Origin: Hyphococcus luteus
GTDB lineage: Bacteria; Pseudomonadota; Alphaproteobacteria; Caulobacterales; Parvularculaceae
Direction of reading: 5' to 3'
Length of the DNA stretch: 64,000 bases
NCBI RefSeq assembly: GCF_002943565.1
Contig: NZ_PJCH01000005.1
Coordinates: 558,001-622,000, forward strand
Shown here in pieces: positions 35,156 through 44,676 of the stretch; positions within the stretch are counted from its first letter, which is position 1; every line of letters starts with the position of its first letter. A program made the translations under genes and the position numbers. Below the pieces are notes generated by a model. It saw only the letters and a list, made by a program, of their open reading frames with translations. It did no database searches and had not been told where the DNA came from.

Positions 35156-36156
35156 TAGAGCAGGCCGGCCTTTTCCGCGAGGGCTTTCAGCGGCTGTTCC
35201 GGCCGGGCGCCCACATGGCTGATCACTTCGCTCGCCGCGATGGAGCCGAGCGCGCCGGCGGTCTCCAGCTCATAGCCGCGCGCCAGCCCGTAAAGCAGGC
35301 CCGCCGCGTAAGCGTCGCCGGCGCCGGTCGTGTCTTCCAGCTGCGGCGGTTTGACGGCCGCAACCTCGACGATGTCGCCATCGCGCGGGATCAGAACCGA
35401 CCCCTTTTCCGACATGGTGACGGCGGTTAATTCGCACATCTTGCGCGCCTTGTCGGCAATGACGGCGATGTCGTCTGAACCGAACAGCGCTTTCGCCTCG
35501 TCGTCATTGGCGAGCAGGATGTCGATATGCTCGGGGATGAACTGTTTGAGTTCGTCGAACTGGCGCTCGACGCAGCCGGCGTCGGAAAGGGTCAGCGCGG
35601 AGCGCTTGCCTTCGCGCTTGGCGATGGCGCAGGCCCGCACGAACGCCTTCCTGGCTTCGGGCTGTTCGAAAAGATAGCCCTCGAAAAAGGTGATGGCGGC
35701 GCGGGCGATCTGGCTTTCGTCGATATCGTCCGCGGAGACGAGGCCGGCGGAGCCGAGAAAGGTCATCATGGAGCGCTGGGCGTCCGGCGTCACATTGACG
35801 AGACAGCGCCCGGTCCCCGGGCCGTCGCCTTCAAGCGGCTTGGTTTCGAATTCGACGCCCAGCGCGCGCAGGTCGTGACGGAAAATATCGCCCAGCGCGT
35901 CAGCGGACACCTTGCCGACAAAACCGCCCTTGCCGCCGAGCGAGGCGATGCAGGCGATGGAGTTCGCCGCGGACCCGCCGGAAACTTCAACGCCCGCGGC
36001 CATGTCTTCGTAAACCGTTTTCGCCTGGTCCTCGTCGATGAGGAGCATTCCGCCTTTCGGGATGTCGTGGGTCTTCAAAAAGGCGTCGTCGGCTTTGGCG
36101 AGAACGTCGACAATGGCGTTGCCGACGCCGATTACGTCGAGTGCGGCGTCTGTCAT
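35155..36156 (-). CDS. Adenosine kinase (PfkB-family carbohydrate kinase)
   Basis: Sugar/nucleoside kinase of the ribokinase fold, 333 residues. Motifs: GVGNAIVDVLA at the N-terminus, GGSAANSIACIASLGGKGGFVGKV (PfkB signature 1) and DTTGAGDAYAAGLLYGLARG (signature 2 with catalytic Asp). The overall sequence resembles alphaproteobacterial enzymes annotated as adenosine kinase; the substrate is inferred. It takes the place next to coaE that dnaQ has in many relatives. Confidence 0.9.
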   Translation of the reverse strand: MTDAALDVIGVGNAIVDVLAKADDAFLKTHDIPKGGMLLIDEDQAKTVYEDMAAGVEVSGGSAANSIACIASLGGKGGFVGKVSADALGDIFRHDLRALGVEFETKPLEGDGPGTGRCLVNVTPDAQRSMMTFLGSAGLVSADDIDESQIARAAITFFEGYLFEQPEARKAFVRACAIAKREGKRSALTLSDAGCVERQFDELKQFIPEHIDILLANDDEAKALFGSDDIAVIADKARKMCELTAVTMSEKGSVLIPRDGDIVEVAAVKPPQLEDTTGAGDAYAAGLLYGLARGYELETAGALGSIAASEVISHVGARPEQPLKALAEKAGLL

Positions 36157-36333
36157 TTGCTATCCTTCGTGGTCAGCTTGAGCTCAAAAATTCATAAAGG
36201 GCGGCTTATAGGAAGCGGGCGGCTGAGAAGCAAGGCGCGCCGCCTTTTCGCTTTATTAATCTGCTCGCGCTTGAGTTGAATGCGGGGCGCCCCTATCGTC
36301 CGGCGTCTGTTTATAGAGGATTTACCGGGTCTT

Positions 36334-36693
36334 ATGCGGTTCAGACATTGCGCTTTCTTCGGGCTCTTTTCGCTCGCCGCGGCCTGCGCCTCTGCGCCGG
36401 AAAGCGCTGAAGCGCCTGTAACCGCGCCTCCGGCGCCGGCCGAGCCGGTTTATCGTCTCGCTGATATTCTGGGCGCGCGCGCCAGCGCCATTGATGAGAT
36501 GTTCGGCGCCCCGGCGCTGACCCGCAAGGAGGGCGCGGGTGAATATCGCCGTTACGCGCTCACCACCTGCACGCTGATCCTTATTCTGTATCCGGACGAA
36601 ACCGGCGTTTCGAAAGTCGCCCATGTGGACGCGACGGCGACCCATTCCGCCGGAGAAAAACCCGACCTCGAAGACTGTCTCGCGGCGGGTTAA
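36334..36693 (+). CDS. Small hypothetical lipoprotein (119 aa)
   Basis: Predicted lipoprotein with AAAC lipobox (FFGLFSLAAACASAP) and an Ala/Pro linker. The compact domain (ADILGARASAIDEMFGAPALTRKEGAGEYRRYALTTCTLILILYPDE) resembles SmpA/BamE-like folds: a helix with the DxxFGxP pattern followed by strands. The similarity is weak, so no function is assigned. The start at 36334 begins the signal; an in-frame upstream ATG at 36280 is less likely. Its stop shares TTAA with the ampG-like gene. Confidence 0.65.
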   Translation: MRFRHCAFFGLFSLAAACASAPESAEAPVTAPPAPAEPVYRLADILGARASAIDEMFGAPALTRKEGAGEYRRYALTTCTLILILYPDETGVSKVAHVDATATHSAGEKPDLEDCLAAG

Positions 36694-38069
36694 TCAGCGG
36701 CCTCGAGCTCGGCGCTCGCCTGTTTGCGGTCGAAGGAAAAGCGTTCTTCGGAATATTTCAAAAAGAACACGAGGATTGCCGCCGGGATCCCGATGATCGC
36801 CGTGACGGCGAAGAACCAGGCGAAACCGAGGCTCTCCACCATGAAGCCGGAGAAGCCGCCGACAAATTTACCGGGCAGCGCATAGAACGAACTGAAGAGC
36901 GCATATTGCGTCGCCGTGAAGGCGGTGTTCGTCAGGCTCGACATGTAAGCGATCAGGATCGTCCCCGCCGCGCCGTAAGCGATGTTGTCGATAACGACGG
37001 CGAAGGCGAGCCCGCCTGTCGTCGCGTCGGAAAGCGCGAGCCAGCTATAGATGAGATTGGTCAGCGATTGCGCGAGGACGCCGATCAACAAACTCCATTT
37101 GAAACTGAGGCGCGCAACCACAAGCCCGCCGACAAACACTCCGCCGAGGGTGGCGAAAAGCCCGACCCCTGACCGGATCGCGCCGATGGTCGTCTTGTCA
37201 TAGCCAAGATCGATATAGAGCGGGCCCGTCATGTAGCCCATGAGAAAATCCGGCACCCGGAAGAGGGCGATGAACAAGAGAATGACGAGCGCGTGAACGC
37301 CATAGCGCTCGAAAAAATCGCGGAACGGGCCGATGACGGATTTGGAGACAGTCTCGGCGAGGGGCGCGCTTTCAGGCGGCACATAATCGCGCACTTCGAC
37401 TTTCGGCGCGAAAATCGCGGTCAAAAAACCGACGCCCATAAGCAGCGCCATGAACTGATAAGCGGCGGACCAGTTGACGTAATCGGCGACGATCAGCGCG
37501 CCGGCGCCCGCCACCATGATGGCGACGCGGTAGCCATATTGATACATCGCCGCCATGACGCCCTGTTCCTCGTCCGTCGCGGCTTCGATGCGCCAGGCGT
37601 CGATGGCGATGTCCTGCGTTGCGGCGGCGAAGGCGAGCCCCACGGCGATGGCGGCGACGATGAGAAGATTTCCTTGCGGGTCCGCGGCGGACATGGCGAA
37701 CAGCGCCAGGGCGACGCCGATCTGCGCCGCCGCCATCCAGGCGCGCCGGCGGCCGACGACTTTTTCAAGCAGCGGCACCGGCGCGCGGTCGACCACCGGC
37801 GCCCACAGGAATTTCAAGGTGAAAGCAAATCCTGTCCAGGCGAAAAGCCCGATCTCTCCCTTTTCCACCCCGGCTTCGGCCAGCCAGAGGGAAAGGTTCT
37901 GATAGATCATGTAAAACGGAAGGCCCGATGAAAAGCCGAGCAGCAGCATGACGATGCTGCGCGCGCGCAAATAGGCCGAGAGCGACTCGAGCAATGATTT
38001 GCGGCTGCTTTTTGCGTTTTCGCCGGCGCTGTTTTCCGCGTCGTCGTCGTGTGCTGCGTCCTGTGTCAT
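36690..38069 (-). CDS. ampG: AmpG-family muropeptide permease (MFS transporter)
   Basis: Inner-membrane importer of anhydromuropeptides for cell-wall recycling. The 459-residue protein starts with a hydrophilic tail, then about 12-14 membrane segments. AmpG motifs present are LLLGFSSGLPFYMIYQNLSLWLAEAGV, FLWAPVVDR and ATQDIAIDAWRIE. I chose the ATG at 38069; the 20 codons open upstream are Arg/Pro-rich and unlike the family. Beta-lactamase genes regulated through this pathway are not in the window. Confidence 0.9.
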   Translation of the reverse strand: MTQDAAHDDDAENSAGENAKSSRKSLLESLSAYLRARSIVMLLLGFSSGLPFYMIYQNLSLWLAEAGVEKGEIGLFAWTGFAFTLKFLWAPVVDRAPVPLLEKVVGRRRAWMAAAQIGVALALFAMSAADPQGNLLIVAAIAVGLAFAAATQDIAIDAWRIEAATDEEQGVMAAMYQYGYRVAIMVAGAGALIVADYVNWSAAYQFMALLMGVGFLTAIFAPKVEVRDYVPPESAPLAETVSKSVIGPFRDFFERYGVHALVILLFIALFRVPDFLMGYMTGPLYIDLGYDKTTIGAIRSGVGLFATLGGVFVGGLVVARLSFKWSLLIGVLAQSLTNLIYSWLALSDATTGGLAFAVVIDNIAYGAAGTILIAYMSSLTNTAFTATQYALFSSFYALPGKFVGGFSGFMVESLGFAWFFAVTAIIGIPAAILVFFLKYSEERFSFDRKQASAELEAAD

Positions 38070-38177
38070 GGGCGCGGACGCTAGTCGCGTTTTCCGGCTA
38101 AAGAAAGGCGGCCAGCCCGGCGCAAGCAAACCTTGCGCGCATTGAAGGCGCGCTTTTTTTGAACGACCCGCGTCACG

Positions 38178-40070
38178 TCAGGAGGCTTCGCTCCACGCGC
38201 TTTCGCTTTCGCCCCATTTGGCGAGCAGCTCGGTAAGATCGTGGGGCTCGAAAGGTTTGGAAAGGAAATCGTCCATCCCCGCGGCGATGCATTTTTGCCG
38301 GTCGGCGGCCATGGCGTTGGCGGTCAGCGCGATAATCGGCGCGCGGCGCATGGGTCCGTCAAGGCGGCGGATGCGCCGCGCCGCCTCAAGCCCGTCCATC
38401 TCCGGCATATGCATGTCCATGAGGATGATGTGGTATTCGCCGGATTTCACCGCTTCCACGGCGGCGAGACCGTTCGGCGCGACGTCGACCTGGTGGCCGG
38501 CGCGGCGAATGATGGTGGTCGCGAGGACGGCGTTGATCTGGTTGTCCTCGGCGAGAAGCACGCGATAGGACTTTTCCTCGCGGGCCGGGGTTTCGGCTTT
38601 TTCTTCGGCGGGGGCGGGCGTTTCCTCTGCGTCTTCGATTAATTGTTTTTGTAAGGACGATTGTCTGATCGGTTTGATGAAATAGCCGTCGAAACCGGCC
38701 TCGCGCAGCTCGTTGATGCGGCCGCGCGCCAGCGGCGACAAAAGCACGTAAGACCGCGCGGCTTTTTGGGAAAGCGGCTGGGCGCTTTCCCCGGCGATGT
38801 AAATATCACAGAGAAGAACCGCGCCGGGATGTTCTTCGATCGCCTCCATGGCGGCGGCGGGCGTCGTTACGGCGATGACGGTCTCGGCGCCGATGGCGTC
38901 GAGCTGCAATTCAAGGCTGCGCGCGAGCACGCAAGAACGCGTGGCGACGATCACCGGCGTTGTGAAGGGCGCGGGGCCCCCTTGCGCGGCCGCCGCGCCG
39001 TCCAGGGGGACGGTGAACGTGAAAGCGCTGCCTTCTCCCAACGTGCTTTCTAGCGTGACGTCGCCGCCCATGGCGCGCACGATCTTGCGCGCGATGGCGA
39101 GGCCGAGACCGGCCCCTTCGCGCTTGCCGGACGAATCGCCTTGCGTGAATTCATCGAAGATCGCCATCTTTTTGTCTTCGGGAATGCCGATGCCGGTGTC
39201 GCGCACGGAAAAGGCCAGCTGCGCGGCGCCGTCTTTTTCGGTTACGAGTCGCGCCTCGATGCCGACGCCGCCCTTGTCGGTGAATTTAACGCCGTTGCCG
39301 ACGAGGTTGATGAGGACCTGGCGCAGCCGCGCTTCATCGCCGTAAAGCTCGGCCGGCACGGCGCTGTCCACGAAGGCGGTGATCTCAATGCCTTTGTCGG
39401 CGGCTTTGGGCGATAGCAGTTCGGCCACCGATTGCACGAGCGCTTGCGGGCTGAACGGCGCGCGGCCGATGTCGAGACGGCCGGCCTCGATCTTCGAATA
39501 ATCGAGAAGGTCGTTGATCAGCGCCAGAAGGGAGACGCCGGATTCGCGCACGGATTCCGCATAGGCGCGCTGGTTCGGTTCGAGCGTCGTATCGAGGAGC
39601 AGCGACGTCATGCCGAGAATGCCGTTCAAAGGCGTTCTCATTTCGTGGCTCATGGTCGCCAGCAATTGCAGTTTCGGATCGGCGTCGCCGCTCTCGACGG
39701 CCGCCGCTTCGGCGATGGCTTCGGACATGGCGGCGGCGGTTTTTGTCTTGTCGTTTTCCTCGGCTTGAGGGGCGGCGTCGGAGTCGGCATGGGGCGCGCC
39801 CACATAAAGCCGCTCGCCGCCGGAAAGCACGGTTTCCGTCCAGTCGACAATGAAGGCCCGGTCGCCGGCGCGCGCCTCGGTCCGGTAACGGGCCGGCTGG
39901 CCCGGCGCCGCGGCGTCGTCGCCGGGCGAGAAGGCGCGGCCATGCCAGCTTTCCGCGCCGGCGCCGAAAAAAGTCGCAAAGCTTTGCGAGACGAAACGAA
40001 TGACGCCGGCCCTGTCGCATACGACGATCAGTTCCCGGACGGTGTCGGAAGTGGCGCCTGCCTGCCGCAT
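38178..40070 (-). CDS. Hybrid sensor histidine kinase, PAS-HisKA-HATPase-REC-REC
   Basis: A 630-residue soluble sensor kinase. Order: a PAS-like domain (about 10-95), HisKA with phospho-acceptor His142 ([15 protein letters not shown]), and HATPase with N259 and G boxes ([15 protein letters not shown]). A degenerate receiver (about 372-480) follows; it keeps D422 in LLCDIYIAG and K466. The second receiver (502-620) is complete, with E508-D509, phospho-acceptor D552 and K605. No membrane segment, so it senses a cytoplasmic cue. No partner regulator or Hpt protein is adjacent. Confidence 0.93.
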   Translation of the reverse strand: MRQAGATSDTVRELIVVCDRAGVIRFVSQSFATFFGAGAESWHGRAFSPGDDAAAPGQPARYRTEARAGDRAFIVDWTETVLSGGERLYVGAPHADSDAAPQAEENDKTKTAAAMSEAIAEAAAVESGDADPKLQLLATMSHEMRTPLNGILGMTSLLLDTTLEPNQRAYAESVRESGVSLLALINDLLDYSKIEAGRLDIGRAPFSPQALVQSVAELLSPKAADKGIEITAFVDSAVPAELYGDEARLRQVLINLVGNGVKFTDKGGVGIEARLVTEKDGAAQLAFSVRDTGIGIPEDKKMAIFDEFTQGDSSGKREGAGLGLAIARKIVRAMGGDVTLESTLGEGSAFTFTVPLDGAAAAQGGPAPFTTPVIVATRSCVLARSLELQLDAIGAETVIAVTTPAAAMEAIEEHPGAVLLCDIYIAGESAQPLSQKAARSYVLLSPLARGRINELREAGFDGYFIKPIRQSSLQKQLIEDAEETPAPAEEKAETPAREEKSYRVLLAEDNQINAVLATTIIRRAGHQVDVAPNGLAAVEAVKSGEYHIILMDMHMPEMDGLEAARRIRRLDGPMRRAPIIALTANAMAADRQKCIAAGMDDFLSKPFEPHDLTELLAKWGESESAWSEAS

Positions 40071-40160
40071 TGATGTGAAGATCCCCGATTACGCAACCGG
40101 GCCCATCATCTGCGCCGCGCCTTGAAAATTGATTGACAGGCTTGGTTAACGAACCGCGTT

Positions 40161-41756
40161 TCAGGGCGCTCGCGGCGCGAAATCCGTAAGGTTTTCCACA
40201 GGCTGCGCAACGCCCGCCTTAACCCGGTCCGTCGTTTCGCGTCGCCGGAAGCTCACCGCCTCGGCGATGTGACGGCGCCTGACCCCGCCGCCCCCTTCGA
40301 GATCGGCGAGGGTGCGCGCGACCCTTAAGATGCGCATGTAAGCGCGCGCGGACAAGCCGAGGGTCTCGGCGGCGCGGGACAGGAGCGACGCGCCTTCCGC
40401 ATCCGGTTCGGCGACGGCGGCAAGGTCGGCGTCGGCGAGGGCCGCATTGGTGACGCCGTCCTTGCCGCCGGTTCCCTGCGCGTCCCGCCCCCGTGCATAT
40501 TGAGCCTCGCGCGCCGCGGCGACGCGCGCGGCGACGGTCGCGGTCGTTTCCCCCAGTGCGGGCGCGGCGAGGTCGGCGGGCGTGACGGCGGGAAGCTCGA
40601 TCGCGAGGTCCATGCGGTCGAGAAGCGGTCCTGAAATGCGCGACTGATAGATCTCTTCGCAATTGGGGCCCTTCCCGCATGCGCGCCCCGAGGCCCGGCC
40701 ATAGCCGCAGCGGCAGGGGTTCATGGCGGCGACAAGCTGGAACCGGGCCGGATAGCGCACATGGAAATTGGCCCGGGCGATGAGAACGTCTCCGGTTTCC
40801 AGCGGCTGGCGCAGGCAATCGAGAACCGGCGCGGCGAATTCCGGCAGCTCATCCAAAAACAGCACGCCATGATGAGCCAGCGACGCCTCGCCGGGCTTGG
40901 CGCGCACGCCGCCGCCGATCATCGCCGCCATGGAGGCGGAATGATGCGGCGCCCGGAAGGGCCGCGCCCGCGAGAGCCGCCCGCCCTCGAGCAGACCGGC
41001 GAGCGATTGCACCATGGAGATTTCGAGCATCTCTTTGGGCGAGAGCGGGGGCAAAAGGCCGGGAAGGCGCGCGGCGAGCATGGACTTGCCCGCGCCCGGC
41101 GGCCCCACCATCAGGAGATTGTGGCCGCCGGCGGCGGCCACCTCGAGGGCGCGCTTGGCGGTCTCCTGACCTTTGACGTCAACAAGGTCCGGTATGGCCG
41201 CCGGAGTCTCGAGCGCCCCGGGTTCCGGCGCGGAGAGAACCTGCGTGCCTTTGAGATGATTGACCAGCTGGATCAATGATTTCGGCGCCAAAATCGCCGC
41301 GTCGCCGCCGGCCCATGCCGCCTCCGCGCCGCTCGCCGCCGGACAGATGAGGCCGAGCCCCATGGCGTTGGCGGCGACCGCGGCGGGCAGGGCGCCGGCG
41401 CAGGGCGCGATCGAACCGTCAAGGCCGAGCTCGCCCATTACCGCGAAACCGGCGGCGGCGTCCGCCGGCGCGGCGCCCATTTCAATGAGAAGGCCGAGCG
41501 CGATGGCGAGGTCGAAATGGCTGCCTTCCTTGGGCAGGTCCGCCGGGGCGAGATTGACAGTGATGCGTTTTACGGGAAGGCCCAGCCCCACGGCGGAAAG
41601 GGCGGCGCGCACCCTTTCGCGCGCTTCGGAGACGGCTTTGTCGGGAAGGCCGACAATGGTGATGGCGTTGTTGCCGCCATTGACGAGCTGCACTTGGACG
41701 GTCACCGGCCGCGCATCGACCCCGTGAAAAGCGAAAGTGGTGATCTGCGCGACCAT
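40161..41756 (-). CDS. comM: ComM/YifB-family Mg-chelatase-like AAA+ ATPase
   Basis: AAA+ helicase of the ComM family, which drives branch migration during integration of transformed DNA. The 531-residue protein has the N-terminal Lon-like domain (TVQVQLVNGGNNAITIVGLPDKAVSEARERVRAAL), Walker A GPPGAGKSMLA, Walker B LFLDELPEF, the CRCGY zinc-like motif and a C-terminal Mg-chelatase domain. An exact LexA box lies 24 bp upstream of the start, placing it in the SOS response. Confidence 0.95.
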   Translation of the reverse strand: MVAQITTFAFHGVDARPVTVQVQLVNGGNNAITIVGLPDKAVSEARERVRAALSAVGLGLPVKRITVNLAPADLPKEGSHFDLAIALGLLIEMGAAPADAAAGFAVMGELGLDGSIAPCAGALPAAVAANAMGLGLICPAASGAEAAWAGGDAAILAPKSLIQLVNHLKGTQVLSAPEPGALETPAAIPDLVDVKGQETAKRALEVAAAGGHNLLMVGPPGAGKSMLAARLPGLLPPLSPKEMLEISMVQSLAGLLEGGRLSRARPFRAPHHSASMAAMIGGGVRAKPGEASLAHHGVLFLDELPEFAAPVLDCLRQPLETGDVLIARANFHVRYPARFQLVAAMNPCRCGYGRASGRACGKGPNCEEIYQSRISGPLLDRMDLAIELPAVTPADLAAPALGETTATVAARVAAAREAQYARGRDAQGTGGKDGVTNAALADADLAAVAEPDAEGASLLSRAAETLGLSARAYMRILRVARTLADLEGGGGVRRRHIAEAVSFRRRETTDRVKAGVAQPVENLTDFAPRAP

Positions 41757-41779
41757 GCTCTCTCTCCCAAACGCTGATC

Positions 41780-41794
41780 GAACATAACAGGAAC
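41780..41794 (-). promoter_or_regulatory. LexA (SOS) box upstream of comM
   Basis: Minus strand GTTC-CTGTTAT-GTTC exactly fits the alphaproteobacterial LexA site GTTC-N7-GTTC. It is 24-38 bp upstream of the comM start, in promoter position. The rest of the gap to 41972 shows no other clear signal. Confidence 0.8.
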
Positions 41795-41972
41795 AAACAC
41801 ATTTGGGAAGCCCGCTCCCGCCGGCGTTTTCCCCAGGCGGGCCGGACCGTTTCTTGCCAAAGTTTTAAGAAAAGCTTCTCGGGGGCGAAGCCGATTCGCC
41901 TTAATAGAGCGGGTTGGAGAAAGCTTTCAGCGCTTTGGCGAAAAGGCTCGTCACGCACCAGAAACATTAACC

Positions 41973-43859
41973 ATGATGTCCGTATCGATCATTCATGCGC
42001 CGCGCGACGAAGCGCTGGGAGAAAAAATCGCAGCCGCGCTGGCGAGCGCCGGGCATGCGAGCCGCAGGGTCAGCCCCGATCCCAATCTCGGCGATCTGCA
42101 GCTCGAAACGGAAACCGTGGTCGAGGATGACGACGAAACGGCGATCGTGGTCTGGACCGAAGCGGCGGCGAAACTTGCGCGCCTTCACCAGCAGGCCGGG
42201 GCGGCCATGGCTCGCGGGACCCTGATCCCCGTGGCCGTGGGCGGCGTGCGTCCGCCCGGCGGCTTTGAAGATCTTCCGCCGGTGGATCTGTCCGGCTGGA
42301 CCGGCGCGCCGGACGATCCGCGCTGGCGCTTCGTGCTCGAAGAAATCCAGCTTGCGAAAGAGCGCACGCTTTTAAAGGACGGCGAGGTCTGGGCCGCGCC
42401 CGATAATGACGAGGGAGACGCGGCGCCGGAAGAGGCCGCGCTTTACGCCCGGCCCTTCGTCGAAAAAGACGCAGAGCCGGAAACCATGGACGCGCCGCCG
42501 GCCTTCCTGGCGCGCCCGCAGCGTTCCGGCCTCGCCCGCCGGTTCAGCGCGCGCGAAGTGGCGATTGGCGCGACGGCGGGGCTGGTGGTCATGACGCTCG
42601 CCACGGCGTTTCTGGCGCCGCTGGTCCTGCCGGGGATCGAGCGCCGCCTATCGAATGCGATCGACGGCGGCGTTGAGCCGGACCGGAGCGCTGCGGCGGC
42701 GGGCGATCCGTCGCCGGATGCGGCGACAAATCTGGCGTCCCTGCGCCCTGTGCAAACGGAGGGCGCTCCGTCTACGGATGAAGAGGTTTCTCTGACGCCG
42801 GGGCTTCCGGAAGAAGAAGACGCTATCGCCGCGCTGATCGACAGCGAGGCGGCGGATGCGAATGAAGAAACGACGCCGACCTTTCCTGCGGCGGCGAATG
42901 AAACGCCTCTTGCGATGGAAGACGGCGCCGGTGACGATGGCGCGCCCGCAGAGACGGCGATCGCCGAGAGTGTTGAAACCGGCTCCGGCCAAACGCAAAC
43001 GGCCGCGCTGGACAGCGAAGGCATGGAGCGGCTGATCGCGTCAGTGAGCGACGAAGTGCAAGGAGAAGACGGGACGGAAGAAAATGCGTCGGCGCCTGAC
43101 GCTGCTGCGCAAGCGACTGGCGAGGACGGCTTTTTCCGTGATTGCGTCGACTGTCCCCAGATGGCGCGGCTGCCCGCGGGACGTTTCCGCATGGGCGCGG
43201 GACAAGGCGCGCGCGATCCCGCCGAAAGTCCGGCGCGCGACGTGACTATCGCCAATCCCTTCGCGATTGGCGTTCACGAAATCACCTATGAGGACTGGGC
43301 GCCTTGCGTCGAGGCCGGCGTCTGTCCGGCCGCGCCCGAGCATGGCTGGGGCGGCGGCCGACGCCCTGTGGTCAGCGTTTCTTACGAAGACGCGCAGACA
43401 TATGTCGGCTGGCTGTCGACCGTCACGGGCGAGGCCTATCGCCTGCCGAGCGAAGCGGAATGGGAATACGCCGCGCGGGCGGGAAGCGACAGCGCCTTCG
43501 CGTTCGGGCCGACCATCTCCGTCGATCAGGCGAATTTCAACGGTCAGTATCCTTATGGCGGCGGCAAAGGCGTGTTCCGTGAGCGGACGACCGAGGTTGC
43601 GAGCTTTCCGCCCAACGCCTTCGGGCTTTACGACATGCACGGCAACGCCTGGGAATGGACATCCGATTGCTGGAACCCGACCCATGCCGGCGCGCCGGGG
43701 GACGGGTCCGCGGTTGCGACGGGCGATTGCACGAAACATGTTCTAAAAGGCGGCGCCTGGAACACCGGCGGCTGGCGGCTGCGGTCGGCCCACCGTATCG
43801 GCAAGGCGTCGACCAAGCGCGAATTCGACAATGGCTTCCGCATCGCGCGGGATTTATAG
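41973..43859 (+). CDS. TIR-like / transmembrane / FGE-SUMF1-fold protein A
   Basis: A 628-residue three-part protein. Residues 3-130 resemble a TIR-like fold (SVSIIHAPRDEALGEKIAAAL, ETAIVVWTEAAAKL, GTLIPVAVGGVRPPGGF, PVDLSGW). A single membrane helix follows at about 197-221. Next come a very acidic low-complexity linker (230-385), a CVDC pair (391-394) and an FGE/SUMF1/PvdO-fold domain to the end (RLPSEAEWEYAARAG, GLYDMHGNAWEWTSDCW, NGFRIARDL). The usual TIR catalytic Glu position and both FGE catalytic cysteines appear absent, so a sensor/binding role is likelier than catalysis. Topology: TIR inside, FGE outside. Paralogue at 48465-50408. Confidence 0.82.
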   Translation: MMSVSIIHAPRDEALGEKIAAALASAGHASRRVSPDPNLGDLQLETETVVEDDDETAIVVWTEAAAKLARLHQQAGAAMARGTLIPVAVGGVRPPGGFEDLPPVDLSGWTGAPDDPRWRFVLEEIQLAKERTLLKDGEVWAAPDNDEGDAAPEEAALYARPFVEKDAEPETMDAPPAFLARPQRSGLARRFSAREVAIGATAGLVVMTLATAFLAPLVLPGIERRLSNAIDGGVEPDRSAAAAGDPSPDAATNLASLRPVQTEGAPSTDEEVSLTPGLPEEEDAIAALIDSEAADANEETTPTFPAAANETPLAMEDGAGDDGAPAETAIAESVETGSGQTQTAALDSEGMERLIASVSDEVQGEDGTEENASAPDAAAQATGEDGFFRDCVDCPQMARLPAGRFRMGAGQGARDPAESPARDVTIANPFAIGVHEITYEDWAPCVEAGVCPAAPEHGWGGGRRPVVSVSYEDAQTYVGWLSTVTGEAYRLPSEAEWEYAARAGSDSAFAFGPTISVDQANFNGQYPYGGGKGVFRERTTEVASFPPNAFGLYDMHGNAWEWTSDCWNPTHAGAPGDGSAVATGDCTKHVLKGGAWNTGGWRLRSAHRIGKASTKREFDNGFRIARDL

Positions 43860-43868
43860 GCGAATAGG

Positions 43869-44576
43869 TTACGCCGCGCTTTTGCGGGCGGCCCAGACGT
43901 AAATCATCGCCGCCTGATAATATCGAACAGGCCGATCGAACCCGTTCGCCGCGATCAGCGCTTCGACTTCTTCTGGCGTATGCGCCGCCACAGCCTTGCC
44001 GAACATCTCTTCATAGCGGTCTCTTCCCGCTTCATCCATGTCGGCGAGCGCCAGCGTGTTAAGCCAGATATCCATTAGCGCCGGATAGGAGGAGTCGCTC
44101 CTGTCAGGCGCGAGATCGGCGTTGACGAAAACGCCGCCGGGGCGAAGGCGTTGCGCAACAGCGTGAAAGAAAGCGCCGCGTTCATCCGTATCCGTCAGAA
44201 AATGGGAAACCAGAAAACTTGTCGCCGCATCGAAGGGCGCGCTTTGGGGAAGCGTGTCGACAACCCCGTGATGCAGCTCGCAACGGTCTGAAAGACCTGC
44301 CGCGTCAAGGTTCGCGCGGCAGACCCCAAGCATGGCTTCGGAAGGATCGAATCCGGTAAAACGCCAGCCCGGATAAATTTTTCCCAGATATAAAATCTCC
44401 GCGCCGGTGCCGACTCCGGCGCACAGGATGCGCGCATTGTCCGCAAGGCCGTCCAGCGCGCCCCGCGACAATAGATGCATGGCCTCGCTTAATGGCGAGA
44501 GCGGCTTCCAGCGCGCGTCATAAGCTTCGGCGTGGTCTTTATTAAAGGGTTGGCTTGGCGGCTGGTTGTCAGCCAT
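43869..44576 (-). CDS. Class I SAM-dependent methyltransferase
   Basis: The 235-residue Rossmann methyltransferase has motif I ILCAGVGTGAEILYLGKIYPG, acidic motif II FTGFDPSEAMLG, and motif IV DAATSFLVSHFL followed by LRPGGVFVNADL. The protein resembles trans-aconitate or ubiquinone-type methyltransferases in layout, but the substrate cannot be told. It is convergent with TIR-FGE protein A (9 bp between stops). A compact A/T-rich promoter (44590-44640) separates it from the CGNR gene. Confidence 0.85.
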   Translation of the reverse strand: MADNQPPSQPFNKDHAEAYDARWKPLSPLSEAMHLLSRGALDGLADNARILCAGVGTGAEILYLGKIYPGWRFTGFDPSEAMLGVCRANLDAAGLSDRCELHHGVVDTLPQSAPFDAATSFLVSHFLTDTDERGAFFHAVAQRLRPGGVFVNADLAPDRSDSSYPALMDIWLNTLALADMDEAGRDRYEEMFGKAVAAHTPEEVEALIAANGFDRPVRYYQAAMIYVWAARKSAA

Positions 44577-44676
44577 CAGGAGGCTCTCTTTTTGATATTA
44601 TGTTATATTATCACATTTCTGGGCAAAAGTCTATCCCGTCGCGACGGCGATGCAGCCTCGTCGTTGCGGCCGGGTC

